A stretch of 64,000 nt of DNA, from contig JBJZOS010000010.1 of assembly GCA_046269235.1 (NCBI GenBank), forward strand, positions 1 through 64,000. The letters are read 5' to 3'. This document shows positions 1-8,186 of the stretch, piece after piece; position 1 is the stretch's first letter; the number at the start of each line of letters is the position of its first letter. A program made the translations under genes and the position numbers. This DNA comes from Soonwooa sp032078105. GTDB taxonomy: Bacteria; Bacteroidota; Bacteroidia; Flavobacteriales; Weeksellaceae. The notes below the pieces were generated by a model, which was not told the origin of the DNA, ran no database searches, and worked only from the letters and a program-made list of their open reading frames with translations.

Positions 1-181
1 TTACTAGAGAACCCAGACCCGATTGAACAGACTGTTTAAGCTCTTTTTGTATGCTGCTGGGAAAGACTTGGTACAAAAAAGCAAGTAGTGAAAGCGCGAA
101 AAGGCTACTAGAAAATAATATTTAAAGTCATTTGTTAATTGTTTGGTTTTCATTAACTTTAATGATAATCTTTTGTTTAAA

Positions 182-1264
182 ATGAAATCTCGCAATTTTA
201 ATGAATTTCCTCGCTATGGTAGCCTTAATAATAATAAAGTTATTTGGTTAGGCTATAGTGTTACGGATGTTGTGAGTGATGCTCTGAAAGATAAGATTGA
301 ATATAGTATTGACCTTGAGTCTAATATGTTCTACGTTGAAGATAGCAATTATTCACGTTTTTTGCTCGGTTTCAAGTCGAGATATAATGGCAAGAAGTTG
401 GTTGAATCTTTAAGTTATAATAACAGAGTTGAGTTGTGTCGCTTACAAGATGAGCTTGCCTTAAAGGCCTTTTCGGAAAGTACTATTCGTACCTATACTG
501 GAGAGTTTTCTCAACTTTTGAAGCTAATTGGTGATTACCAGGTTCAAGATCTTAGCGAGGAAAAGTTACGTAGCTATTTTTTGTATTGTCATAAAGTTTT
601 GGGATTATCCGAAAACCAGATACATAGTCGGATGAATGCAGTTAAGTTCTATTTTGAGAAAGTACTAGGTAGAAATAAATTTTTCGTTGATATTCCTAGG
701 CCAAAGAAAGCCTCTATCTTGCCTAAAGCCTTGAATGAGAAAGATATTAATAAACTGTTCCAAGTGACGACAAATATTAAACATCTTTTAGTTTTAAAAC
801 TATGTTATGGGATGGGGCTTCGGGTTAGTGAAATCATTAATCTTAAAGTGCAAGATATTGATGGTGTCAAGTTTAAAGTCTTTATAGAACGAAGCAAAGG
901 TAAGAAGGATCGGTATGTTAATTTGCCAGAATCTATTCTTAATGAGCTACGTGAGTATTACAAGGCGTTTCGTCCCAAATACTATCTTTTTGAAGGTGAG
1001 AATGGCGGTCAGTATTCGAAGCGTAGTGCCCAAGCGGTTTTTAAGCAAGCCATGACAAAAGCAAAAATCAACAAGCAAGTTGGGATCCATAGCTTAAGAC
1101 ATAGCTACGCCACGCATTTGTTAGAGTACGGAACGGATATTTCTTTAATCCAAAAATTACTTGGACATAACAGTATTAAAACAACTTTAATCTACACCGC
1201 AGTTACGGATAAGAATATTTCTAATGTTGTTTCGCCTTTAGATCGACTGAACAAAAAACTTTAA
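182..1264 (+). CDS. Tyrosine recombinase / site-specific integrase
   Basis: Cuts and rejoins DNA through a tyrosine intermediate. The catalytic set is complete: Arg in GLRVSEI, Lys in SKGKKDR, the HSLRHSYATHLLE box (His, Arg), LGH, and Tyr in TTLIYT. A SAM-like core-binding domain precedes it, and about 100 unrecognised residues lie at the N terminus. The C-terminal SPLDRL resembles the end of integron integrases, but the IntI-specific insert between the Lys and the HxLRH box is absent, so this is probably an IntI-related or XerC/D-like enzyme and not a true IntI. A longer frame opens at a TTG at 143; ATG 182 is preferred because it gives an ordinary start. The stop overlaps the convergent ABC-F stop by 4 bases. 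Its target DNA is probably to the left, outside the window. Confidence 0.85.
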   Translation: MKSRNFNEFPRYGSLNNNKVIWLGYSVTDVVSDALKDKIEYSIDLESNMFYVEDSNYSRFLLGFKSRYNGKKLVESLSYNNRVELCRLQDELALKAFSESTIRTYTGEFSQLLKLIGDYQVQDLSEEKLRSYFLYCHKVLGLSENQIHSRMNAVKFYFEKVLGRNKFFVDIPRPKKASILPKALNEKDINKLFQVTTNIKHLLVLKLCYGMGLRVSEIINLKVQDIDGVKFKVFIERSKGKKDRYVNLPESILNELREYYKAFRPKYYLFEGENGGQYSKRSAQAVFKQAMTKAKINKQVGIHSLRHSYATHLLEYGTDISLIQKLLGHNSIKTTLIYTAVTDKNISNVVSPLDRLNKKL

Positions 1265-3156
1265 GATTCTAACATCTCCTGTAGCTCTAGCCAACGCATT
1301 TCCGAAGTCTCTAGGTTTTCTGAAATTATTTCTAAATCTTTAGAAAGTCTCGCAATTTTGTCATAATCGGTTTCGTTGTTTAATGCTTCTAAAATGGCGT
1401 CACGCTTCTTTTCTAATTCCGGCATCTCTTTTTCCAGAAGTTCTAGCTCACGTTGCTCTTTGAAGGATAATTTCTTTTTAGAAACTTTTGGTTGTGATGG
1501 TGTAGAAGTTGGTTCTACACTGACTTTAGGTTTGGTTTCATCTAATTTTTTAGTTTCCGAATCTTGTATTTTTTTCCACTCACGATATTCTGTGAAGTTC
1601 CCGACAAAGTTCTTGATTTTACCTTGTCCTTCAAATGCTAAAACATGATCAACGATTCTGTCCATGAAGTAACGATCGTGGGAAACGATAATTAAACAAC
1701 CTTGGAATTGCAATAAGAAGTTTTCTAAAACCGTTAATGTAGGCAAATCCAAATCGTTGGTAGGCTCATCAAAAATCAAGAAGTTTGGATTTTGATAAAG
1801 GACATACATAAGATGTAGACGACGTTTTTCGCCACCAGAAAGTTTTGATATTGGCGAATATTGCGTCTGATCATCAAATAGAAACAGTCTCAAAAACTGA
1901 GATGCAGAAAGACTTCTACCATTGGCTAAAGGATAATATTCTGCTTTTTCTTTTATAAAATCTATAACACGTTCATCTTCTTTAAAGGCTAAACCTTTTT
2001 GCGAAAAGTAACCGAAACTTATCGTTTCACCAGTCTCAATTGTACCGCTATCAGGCTTTTCTAGGTTTTGAATAATATTTAATAATGTCGATTTTCCGGC
2101 ACCGTTTTTACCAACAATTCCAACTTTTTCACTTCTTTGAAATTGATAATTAAAATCTTTTAAAAGCACATTATCGCCGTAAGCCTTGTCAATATGTTTT
2201 AGTTCTAAAATCTTTTTTCCGAGTCTTTGCATTTCAAAATCCAATTCTAGGCTTTGTTTTCTAGTGTCGGTTTTAGCAATTTTTTCGGTGTCGTAGAAAG
2301 CATCGATTCTACTTTTAGATTTTGTAGTTCTAGCTTTTGGTTGACGACGCATCCACTCCAGTTCCTTTCTGTAAAGGTTGTTGGCTTTGTCGATGGTCGC
2401 GTCCAAGTTTTCTTCACGGATCATTTTGTTCTCCAGGTATGTGGCGTAACCACCTTTATGAATGTACAACTGTGCATCTTCCATTTCCCAAATCGTGTCA
2501 CAAACCGAATCTAAAAAGTAGCGGTCATGCGTTACAAGCAGTAAGGTGATTTTTTGTTTAGACAGATAATTCTCCAGCCATTCGACCATTTCTACATCGA
2601 GGTGGTTGGTTGGCTCATCCATAATTAAAAGAACGTGACGATGTTCCGCCCTTGTCTCGGTTAATAACTTTGCAAGTGCAACACGTTTCACCTGTCCGCC
2701 AGATAATTTTCCCATTTGGACAGAAAGATCCGTAATCTGAAGCTGGGATAAGATTTGTTTCATATCATTTTCTAGATCCCAAGCTTTGTGAACTTCCATT
2801 TCAAGAAGTGCTTTTTCAATGAAATCGTGGTCGGTAGACGTTAAAGACAAATGATAATTTTTTAGCGCAACAATAGGTGCAGAATCCAAAGTCATCATAA
2901 ATTCTTCAACCGTGAGATTAGGATCAAAGCTGATCTCTTGGTCAAAAAGTACAACCTGGATGTCTTTATTGATAAGGACAGAACCTTGGTCGGCGATTTC
3001 TTTTCCCATTAATATTTTGAGAAGTGTCGATTTTCCGCTACCATTTTTGGCAACAATCGCAATTTTTTCGCCTTCGTTGATGTTAAAACTAATATCTTCA
3101 AATAAAACTTTCAAACCATAAGATTTCGAAAGATGTTCTGCCGTCACGTAATTCAT
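1261..3156 (-). CDS. uup: ABC-F family ATPase (Uup-like)
   Basis: A 631-residue soluble protein with two ABC ATPase domains and no membrane segment, the layout of ABC-F proteins that act on ribosomes or, for Uup, in DNA-related functions. Domain 1 has Walker A AKNGSGKST (residues 36-44; the usual first Gly is Ala), signature LSGGQVKR and Walker B MDEPTNHLD. Domain 2 has GKNGAGKST, LSGGEKRR and FDEPTNDLD. The linker is charged, and residues from about 560 to the end form a Glu/Lys-rich coiled coil like the Uup C-terminal domain, which separates it from EttA. The minus strand has a -7-like TATTTTTG (3161-3168) just before the ATG. The exact ABC-F subfamily is inferred. Confidence 0.88.
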   Translation of the reverse strand: MNYVTAEHLSKSYGLKVLFEDISFNINEGEKIAIVAKNGSGKSTLLKILMGKEIADQGSVLINKDIQVVLFDQEISFDPNLTVEEFMMTLDSAPIVALKNYHLSLTSTDHDFIEKALLEMEVHKAWDLENDMKQILSQLQITDLSVQMGKLSGGQVKRVALAKLLTETRAEHRHVLLIMDEPTNHLDVEMVEWLENYLSKQKITLLLVTHDRYFLDSVCDTIWEMEDAQLYIHKGGYATYLENKMIREENLDATIDKANNLYRKELEWMRRQPKARTTKSKSRIDAFYDTEKIAKTDTRKQSLELDFEMQRLGKKILELKHIDKAYGDNVLLKDFNYQFQRSEKVGIVGKNGAGKSTLLNIIQNLEKPDSGTIETGETISFGYFSQKGLAFKEDERVIDFIKEKAEYYPLANGRSLSASQFLRLFLFDDQTQYSPISKLSGGEKRRLHLMYVLYQNPNFLIFDEPTNDLDLPTLTVLENFLLQFQGCLIIVSHDRYFMDRIVDHVLAFEGQGKIKNFVGNFTEYREWKKIQDSETKKLDETKPKVSVEPTSTPSQPKVSKKKLSFKEQRELELLEKEMPELEKKRDAILEALNNETDYDKIARLSKDLEIISENLETSEMRWLELQEMLES

Positions 3157-3160
3157 AGCC

Positions 3161-3168
3161 CAAAAATA
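3161..3168 (-). promoter_or_regulatory. -7 box (TATTTTTG) upstream of ABC-F gene
   Basis: Matches the Bacteroidota TAnnTTTG element on the minus strand and ends five bases before the ATG at 3156. I see no good TTG -33 element at the expected spacing, so this is a weaker call. If used, the mRNA would be nearly leaderless. Confidence 0.4.
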
Positions 3169-3349
3169 CGAATAAGAATTGTTTTAATTGGGCTTTATAA
3201 AGTCTTTAGTCTTAATAAAAGCGATGTTGGGTTCTTATTTCTTTCACTAAATGTTTAAATATCTTTAAAATTGTTAAAAAATGTTAGAATTGACAGATTA
3301 ATTTCTAGCCATATTTTAAAAGTGTTATCTTAGAAAGAAAATTAAACCT

Positions 3350-4249
3350 ATGAGAAAAGCCATCTGTTTCGGAGAAGTATTGTGGGATATTTTCCCGACT
3401 GGGAAAGTAATTGGTGGGGCTCCTTTGCAAGTTGCTGCTAGATTAACTAGCCTTGGGGTACCATCGCGTATCGTTTCGAAGATCGGTAATGATGCCGAAG
3501 GTCGTACACTTTTACAAAATATTCAAAATCTTAATCTTACTGGTGTCTACATCAAGATTGATCAAAACTTCCCGACTGGTCAAGCAATTGTTCATTTTGA
3601 TGATAATGGCGACGCTTTGTACGATGTTAAATCGCCTGCAGCGTGGGATGATATCGATTTGACAGAAGAGATTATTAATGCGGTTTCTTCTGCTGATATT
3701 TTCGTCTATGGAAGTTTAGCGGCGCGCAGCGAAGTTTCTAAAAATAGCATGTACAAACTTCTTGATATTGCAAAATATAAAGTTTTTGATGTTAATCTTC
3801 GGAAGCCTTTTTGCGATATGGACGAGATTGTAAAATTGATGCGTAAAGCTGATCTTATTAAATTAAATGAAGCGGAGTTACGCTATCTCGCTAAACATCT
3901 TGGGGCAGATAATGAATCTTTGGAACTTAATATTTTATTCTTGTCAGAGTATACTGAGACGGCACAGATTTGTGTAACTCGTGGCACAAAAGGAGCGATA
4001 CTATTGACGGGCGAACAACTTTATTCTCATCCAGGTTTTGAAGTTGATATTGTAGATACGATAAGTTCTGGTGACAATTTTTTAGCAGCGCTACTTTCAA
4101 AAATTATGGACTGCGAAACCGAAAAAGATTACAATGAGGCCTTAATTTTTGCGAATGCTCTTGGAGCCGTTGCAGCCACTAAAAAAGGGACAACTTCCAA
4201 AATCAGTACGGAAGAAATTCTACAATTAATCCAAGGTCAGCTGTCGTAG
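3350..4249 (+). CDS. PfkB-family sugar kinase (fructokinase-like)
   Basis: Ribokinase-fold kinase of 299 residues, the usual length, that phosphorylates a sugar such as fructose in the cytoplasm. The N-terminal GEVLWDIFP and GGAPLQVAARLTSLG (substrate-binding region) are typical of fructokinases. The C-terminal PfkB signature reads DTISSGDNF (236-244): the catalytic base Asp242 is present, but the anion-hole GAGD is SSGD, a change at the first Gly. Ends 24 bases inside the convergent lysozyme gene. The upstream 190 bases are AT-rich without a clear promoter. Fructose as substrate is inferred from family resemblance only. Confidence 0.85.
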   Translation: MRKAICFGEVLWDIFPTGKVIGGAPLQVAARLTSLGVPSRIVSKIGNDAEGRTLLQNIQNLNLTGVYIKIDQNFPTGQAIVHFDDNGDALYDVKSPAAWDDIDLTEEIINAVSSADIFVYGSLAARSEVSKNSMYKLLDIAKYKVFDVNLRKPFCDMDEIVKLMRKADLIKLNEAELRYLAKHLGADNESLELNILFLSEYTETAQICVTRGTKGAILLTGEQLYSHPGFEVDIVDTISSGDNFLAALLSKIMDCETEKDYNEALIFANALGAVAATKKGTTSKISTEEILQLIQGQLS

Positions 4250-5095
4250 CGACCAATAGCTGTCATTATAAACATTGAGGTCAACTTTAACATTGATGCC
4301 ATAGGCGATTCCGTTTTCTGTGAATTGCCAGAATTTCCAGTTGTCTTCGGGAGAAGGCGCTGGGACGTCATTGTAGTTAGCTAACCAAAATGTGTAGTCA
4401 TCAAATTCGTCGGTTAATACATCTTTCTTGTAATGATAATAGGTGTAGATGATTGGTTTTGCCCCATAAGCGTCTTCTAAAATTTTCAAAAAAAGTTTTA
4501 AATCTTTTATAAGTTGCTCTCTCGATTTGTGACGAGGCATTTTCTCGATGTCCAAAACTGGAGGCAAATCACCCGACTCTAATTTAGCAACCGAAATAAA
4601 AGAGTTGGCTTGTAATATAGGATCTTCATCTGGCCGATAAAAATGGTAAGCACCACGGAGGAGTTCATGTTTTTTGGCTTGTTCCCAAAAATGTTCAAAA
4701 TTTTTGTCAGACTTTTTGTTGCCCATCGTGGCACGAAGTAGTACAAATTTTAAAGGAATAGTTTTATTACCAATACTCAAACTATCCCATTTTATGTCTT
4801 TTTTATTTTGATAATGCGAAATGTCAAAGCCAAAAGTCTGTGTAGCATAGTCACCAATTATTCTGTTGATGCGCGCTTCTTCTTCTTTCGAGTTTTTTAG
4901 TTTTTTGTGATGAAACTTGTTAAAATAAATGGAATAATAAAAGTGAATTTTCTCTTTTAAATAATAACCTGTTCCTAAAAGTCCAAGTATCGCAAAAGTC
5001 AAGGTCCACCACATGATTTTCTTTTTCAGTTGGCGGCGTTCTAATTGTTTTTTTCGTGATTTTCTTTGGCTAGTAATCGCTTTTTTCATCGGCAC
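4226..5095 (-). CDS. GH25 lysozyme, membrane-anchored
   Basis: Muramidase of glycoside hydrolase family 25, cleaving the MurNAc-GlcNAc bond of peptidoglycan. Residues 1-26 are very basic, followed by a hydrophobic segment at about 28-46 that acts as an uncleaved anchor. The catalytic domain starts at GFDISHYQ (Asp91) and contains LRATMG, GAYHFYRP and VLDIEKM with the DxE pair Asp182/Glu184, the hallmark of GH25. The C-terminal end is FWQFTENG...VDLNVYN, as in the family. Lies 35 bases downstream of the GreA-like gene on the same strand, so the two may be cotranscribed. Likely works in cell-wall turnover. Confidence 0.88.
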   Translation of the reverse strand: MPMKKAITSQRKSRKKQLERRQLKKKIMWWTLTFAILGLLGTGYYLKEKIHFYYSIYFNKFHHKKLKNSKEEEARINRIIGDYATQTFGFDISHYQNKKDIKWDSLSIGNKTIPLKFVLLRATMGNKKSDKNFEHFWEQAKKHELLRGAYHFYRPDEDPILQANSFISVAKLESGDLPPVLDIEKMPRHKSREQLIKDLKLFLKILEDAYGAKPIIYTYYHYKKDVLTDEFDDYTFWLANYNDVPAPSPEDNWKFWQFTENGIAYGINVKVDLNVYNDSYWSLRQLTLD

Positions 5096-5130
5096 AAAAC
5101 TACGAAAGAATTCTTGATTGACATTTTGAA

Positions 5131-5577
5131 TTAAGAAATATCGGTGATAGAAATTTTTTGTCCATTAAATGAAATTACCTCGTCTTTTTTATGATTGTGA
5201 AGGGCCAAGGCTATTGGACTTTTGTCAGAAATAACATAAAGTTTCTCGTTCTCAAAATTTATTTCGCCTAAAGAAACTGCGATGAAAAATTTTGATAAAG
5301 AAGTCTCCACATAGCTGCCAAGACTGACTACTTTTTTATCAGTAATGTTTAAGTTTTTCATTAAATTATGTTGGCTTTTGAGCTCGTTTAATTGAAGTTG
5401 AAGATTATTAATCTGTTGTTGCAGCATCTCTCGGCTCGTCTCATATTTGTCGCCCATACTACTTTTGGTATCGTTGTTAGATGCCCGAGTGTCCTCAATA
5501 AGTTGTTCGAGTTTTAGAATTTTTTGGATCAAAATTTCCAATAAATGTTGACGAAGTTCGGGCTTATTAATGGACAT
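5131..5577 (-). CDS. GreA-like protein (coiled coil plus FKBP-like tail)
   Basis: About 148 residues. The first two thirds form a Gln/Leu-rich coiled coil with a conserved-looking SSMGDKYETSREM segment; the tail SPIALALHNHKKDEV...ISITDI resembles the C-terminal domain of GreA/GreB. Such proteins occur across Flavobacteriia and are often mislabelled '3-oxoacyl-ACP synthase', for which there is no support here. The acidic tip typical of GreA (DLSENAEY) is missing, so it may compete with or modulate Gre factors at the RNA polymerase secondary channel; that is inference. The frame extends to a start at 5610, but the Met at 5577 (MSINKPELR) matches the family start better. Canonical greA is at 15329. 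Confidence 0.7.
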   Translation of the reverse strand: MSINKPELRQHLLEILIQKILKLEQLIEDTRASNNDTKSSMGDKYETSREMLQQQINNLQLQLNELKSQHNLMKNLNITDKKVVSLGSYVETSLSKFFIAVSLGEINFENEKLYVISDKSPIALALHNHKKDEVISFNGQKISITDIS

Positions 5578-5627
5578 TTTTTTTAAATTTGAAAGATTAT
5601 TGACCGACAAAACTACTTAATGATTCT

Positions 5628-6284
5628 ATGAATTCCTATTTTTCTAAACTTAAAATTGTTCTTTTCCTACTTATTAGTTGTAGTTTTTTTAGTCAAAAAC
5701 TTCCTAATTCCAGCGACATAATTTCCGGATATTATAAAGCCTTGGGCGGCCTAGCAAAGCTAGAGCAAGTTAAATATCTGAAAATGCAAACCACATTAAC
5801 GCTTGATTCTAAAAGTTATGTTGGCACCGAAGTTTGGATTGCTCCCAATATTTTTAAGAAAACGCAGAAATTAGGACATGAGGAAGTGATCCAGTTATTT
5901 GATGGGAAATTTGGTTATGTAAGTCAAGGTGATCATCGTGAAGCCATGCCGGAGCCTGTTGTACAAAAATTGCAAAACAGAAAATTAATAGCAGCGCTAG
6001 AGTTTGATGCTAATGATTTTAATAAAGTTGTGGAAGCAACGGCTGGACAACAGCAATTTTACGTGCTAATAAAATCGGATTCTAAAATCTATTTTGATAA
6101 ACAAACAAGTCTTCTTTCAAAAATTGAAACGTCGCAAGGCAATCAAAATTTCTCAGATTATAAAAGCTTTGATGGGATTTTGTTTCCGACAAAAATCATT
6201 ACAACGGGACAAGATAAAACTTCTGAACTAACTTATCAAAATATTCTCGTGAATCGAGAAGTGACTTACGATGATTTGCAATAA
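5628..6284 (+). CDS. Secreted LolA-like / outer-membrane-associated protein
   Basis: Predicted secreted protein of 218 residues with a hydrophobic signal peptide (about 1-22, ending SFFSQ). The body has the pattern of the LolA/LppX half-barrel fold: SGYYKALGG...KLEQVKYLKM near the N terminus, a run of amphipathic strands (GTEVWIAPN, IQLFDGKFGYV), and LSKIETSQG...FSDYKSFDGILFPTKI near the end, which is shared with outer-membrane lipoprotein-sorting-like proteins and with tails of some flavobacterial M16 peptidases. No lipobox. Divergent from the GreA-like gene, and its stop abuts the convergent dinB stop with no gap. Lipid or lipoprotein binding is an inference. Confidence 0.6.
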   Translation: MNSYFSKLKIVLFLLISCSFFSQKLPNSSDIISGYYKALGGLAKLEQVKYLKMQTTLTLDSKSYVGTEVWIAPNIFKKTQKLGHEEVIQLFDGKFGYVSQGDHREAMPEPVVQKLQNRKLIAALEFDANDFNKVVEATAGQQQFYVLIKSDSKIYFDKQTSLLSKIETSQGNQNFSDYKSFDGILFPTKIITTGQDKTSELTYQNILVNREVTYDDLQ

Positions 6285-7370
6285 TTATTCTAAATCCTCA
6301 AACGGAATTTTCAACTGAATAGAAATTTGCTTTTTTTCCTCGGTATTTAGATTAGAAAGCGACAATCCCAAAAGTCGTACAGCACGGTCAAAAGGTCGTT
6401 GTTTCCACAAATTTTTTGCGGTATGATAATAATCGTCTTTGGATTGGTAATACTCCGTTTTCGTAAAACTTCGTGTATAAAGTGAAAAGTCTTTGTATTT
6501 TATTTTTAAAGTTAGTGACTTGCCGAGAATTTGATGTTTAGAAAGTCGGTTTTGTAAGTCTTCGCTCAGACTTTTTAATTTGTCATCAATCTGCTGCTCG
6601 TCGGACAAATCATCAAAAAATGTTCGTTCTACAGCCACGCTTTTTTGGATTCGATTGGGCTTTACTTCGCTTCGATGGATGCCTCGCACGAGATTGTAAT
6701 AATATTGTCCCGATTTTCCGAAAAGTCTGGTCAACTCTTCCAATGTTTTTTTCTTGATGTCTGCACCTTTATAAATTGACAAACTGTACATTTTGTTAGC
6801 TGTAACTTTTCCTACACCATAAAATTTTTCTATGGGAAGTTCTTCCAAAAACTTTTCGACATGCTGTGGATGAATGGTTTTTTGACCGTTCGGTTTGTTA
6901 ATGTCTGACGCTACTTTAGCTAAAAATTTGTTCACGGAAATTCCTGCGGATGCAGTTAATCCTGTGTCTTCAAAAATACGTCGTCTTATCTCTTTAGCAA
7001 TTTGATTAGCAGATTCTATATTTTTTTTGTTTTCGGTGACGTCGAGATATGCTTCGTCCAAAGATAAAGGTTCGACAAGGTCGGTATATTCGTAGAAAAT
7101 GCTTCTAATCTTTTTTGAAACTTCTTTGTATCGTGGAAATCGTGGTGGTACAAAAATAAGATTGGGACACTTCTCTTTGGCTGTTTTGCTTGGCATCGCA
7201 GATCGAACGCCAAATTTCCGAGCTTCGTAACTTGCGGCAGCTACTACACCACGATGTCCACCACCAACAGCAATTGGTTTGCCCTTCAAGTCTGGATTAT
7301 CGAGTTGCTCCACAGACGCATAAAAAGCGTCCATGTCAACATGGATAATTTTTCTTTGGCTTGAGGTCAT
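6285..7370 (-). CDS. dinB: DNA polymerase IV (Y-family)
   Basis: Error-prone translesion polymerase of 361 residues. The palm metal ligands are present: Asp12 in HVDMDAFYASVE and Asp105-Glu106 in SLDEAYLD. The helix-hairpin-helix region (PIEKFYGVGKVTANKM) and little-finger domain (KSVAVERTFFDD, LTLKIKY) are complete. The extreme C terminus contains QLKIPF (352-357), which fits the beta-clamp-binding peptide, as expected for Pol IV. The ATG at 7370 gives the standard N terminus. No SOS box can be called with confidence. Confidence 0.95.
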   Translation of the reverse strand: MTSSQRKIIHVDMDAFYASVEQLDNPDLKGKPIAVGGGHRGVVAAASYEARKFGVRSAMPSKTAKEKCPNLIFVPPRFPRYKEVSKKIRSIFYEYTDLVEPLSLDEAYLDVTENKKNIESANQIAKEIRRRIFEDTGLTASAGISVNKFLAKVASDINKPNGQKTIHPQHVEKFLEELPIEKFYGVGKVTANKMYSLSIYKGADIKKKTLEELTRLFGKSGQYYYNLVRGIHRSEVKPNRIQKSVAVERTFFDDLSDEQQIDDKLKSLSEDLQNRLSKHQILGKSLTLKIKYKDFSLYTRSFTKTEYYQSKDDYYHTAKNLWKQRPFDRAVRLLGLSLSNLNTEEKKQISIQLKIPFEDLE

Positions 7371-7393
7371 GTCGCAAATTTAGAAAATAAAAA

Positions 7394-7417
7394 AAACTCA
7401 AATTTTAGTTTGAGTTT
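7394..7417 (-). terminator. Rho-independent terminator of the TlpA-like gene
   Basis: A 9-bp stem (AAACTCAAA at 7394-7402 with TTTGAGTTT at 7409-7417) is followed on the minus strand by a run of T. The loop and left arm overlap the stop codon at 7405-7407, so termination begins at the end of the gene. Confidence 0.8.
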
Positions 7418-7926
7418 AAAAGTTTATCAATTGTTGATTGGATTTCTGGATCTTCGGGCGAGATGGCATAATATTTTGCAATCTTGGACGTCTGATCAAT
7501 CACCATAAATCTCGGAATCCAATTAAGCTCAATATAGTCGTTGAATGCATTTTTCCAACCAGATGAGAACCAAAAGTTTTCTTTTTCTTTCATGTTGAAT
7601 CTTTCTATGCTTCGGTCAAAAGCTTCTCTATTGCGCTCTAACGAAAAATATAAAAACTGGACGTTTGGATTTTTCTCTGCTAAGTCATTTGATTTGGGAA
7701 TGGCTAAAAGACAATCTTTACACCAACTTGCCCAAAAGTCGATGACGATAACTTTCCCTTTGTGTTGATCTAGAATGTCTTTAACAGAAATGGAATTTCC
7801 GTTTTCGTCTTGCATTTTTTCTGCTAAAGCTTTTTTGCTAAAACTTGTTTTGTTAACGGCTGGGATTTTTTGAGCGTATCCCAAAACGAGAATAAATAGA
7901 CTTAAGATGCTAAAAATCTTCTTCAT
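7405..7926 (-). CDS. TlpA-like periplasmic thioredoxin
   Basis: A 173-residue thiol:disulfide oxidoreductase. A signal peptide of about 18 residues (MKKIFSILSL..., ending GYAQ) exports it. The thioredoxin fold carries the redox motif WASWCKDC with Cys69 and Cys72, and a cis-Pro region WIPRFMVID. The frame is open upstream to 8094, but that extension would be translated through a GC-rich intergenic hairpin and has no signal peptide; ATG 7926 gives a normal exported protein. A possible -7 box TATTTTTG lies at 7946-7953 on the minus strand. Probably reduces periplasmic disulfides; its partner is unknown. Confidence 0.85.
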   Translation of the reverse strand: MKKIFSILSLFILVLGYAQKIPAVNKTSFSKKALAEKMQDENGNSISVKDILDQHKGKVIVIDFWASWCKDCLLAIPKSNDLAEKNPNVQFLYFSLERNREAFDRSIERFNMKEKENFWFSSGWKNAFNDYIELNWIPRFMVIDQTSKIAKYYAISPEDPEIQSTIDKLLNSN

Positions 7927-8022
7927 AGTTCTAATTGTTGTGTTACAAAAATAAAGAATTATTGGATGGCTATTTCTTATTAAATGATAATTAAATTCTA
8001 TCATCCAAATTGGTAAGAACGT

Positions 8023-8133
8023 GGGCTCAGCGCCCCGACGTAGGAGGAGCTCTTTGTGTAATTGAGGCGCGGCGACAACGCCGCCGCGCCTCAATTACAC
8101 AAAAGCGGGAACCGTAGGCGGAAATGGCGCCCA
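8023..8133. repeat. GC-rich intergenic palindromic element with 22-bp perfect stem
   Basis: In an AT-rich intergenic region, the arms at 8053-8074 and 8082-8103 are perfectly complementary over 22 bases, with the 7-base loop 8075-8081. The outer flanks (GCGCCCCGACGTAGGAGGAGCT and its counterpart around 8104-8131) are also roughly inverted, so the whole of about 110 bases can fold into one long imperfect hairpin. No T-run follows, so it is not an ordinary terminator. It resembles the REP-like dispersed elements of flavobacterial genomes. Confidence 0.75.
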
Positions 8134-8164
8134 AAAAAAATGCACCCAAAAAATGTGAGTGCAT
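8133..8164 (-). terminator. Probable terminator of PNP gene
   Basis: ATGCAC (8140-8145) pairs with GTGCAT (8159-8164), and on the minus strand the stem is followed by eight T (8133-8140 as A on the plus strand). It sits 22 bases past the PNP stop. The stem is short, so strength is uncertain. Confidence 0.55.
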
Positions 8165-8186
8165 CTATATTATGATTTAAAAACTT

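Noticed and set aside
4..195. A 63-codon minus-strand frame at the left edge
   Set aside because: Composition is unlike its neighbours, no known motif, and its start region overlaps the integrase start. Not enough to call a gene.
182..1264. True integron integrase with a cassette array
   Set aside because: The IntI-specific insert is absent and genes to the right are core genes in both orientations without attC-like sites.
2254..2549. Plus-strand frames opposite the ABC-F gene
   Set aside because: Antisense to a well-supported gene with intact motifs; no independent signal.
7927..8094. N-terminal extension of the TlpA-like gene
   Set aside because: It would be translated through the GC-rich hairpin element and would bury the signal peptide; ATG 7926 explains the protein fully.
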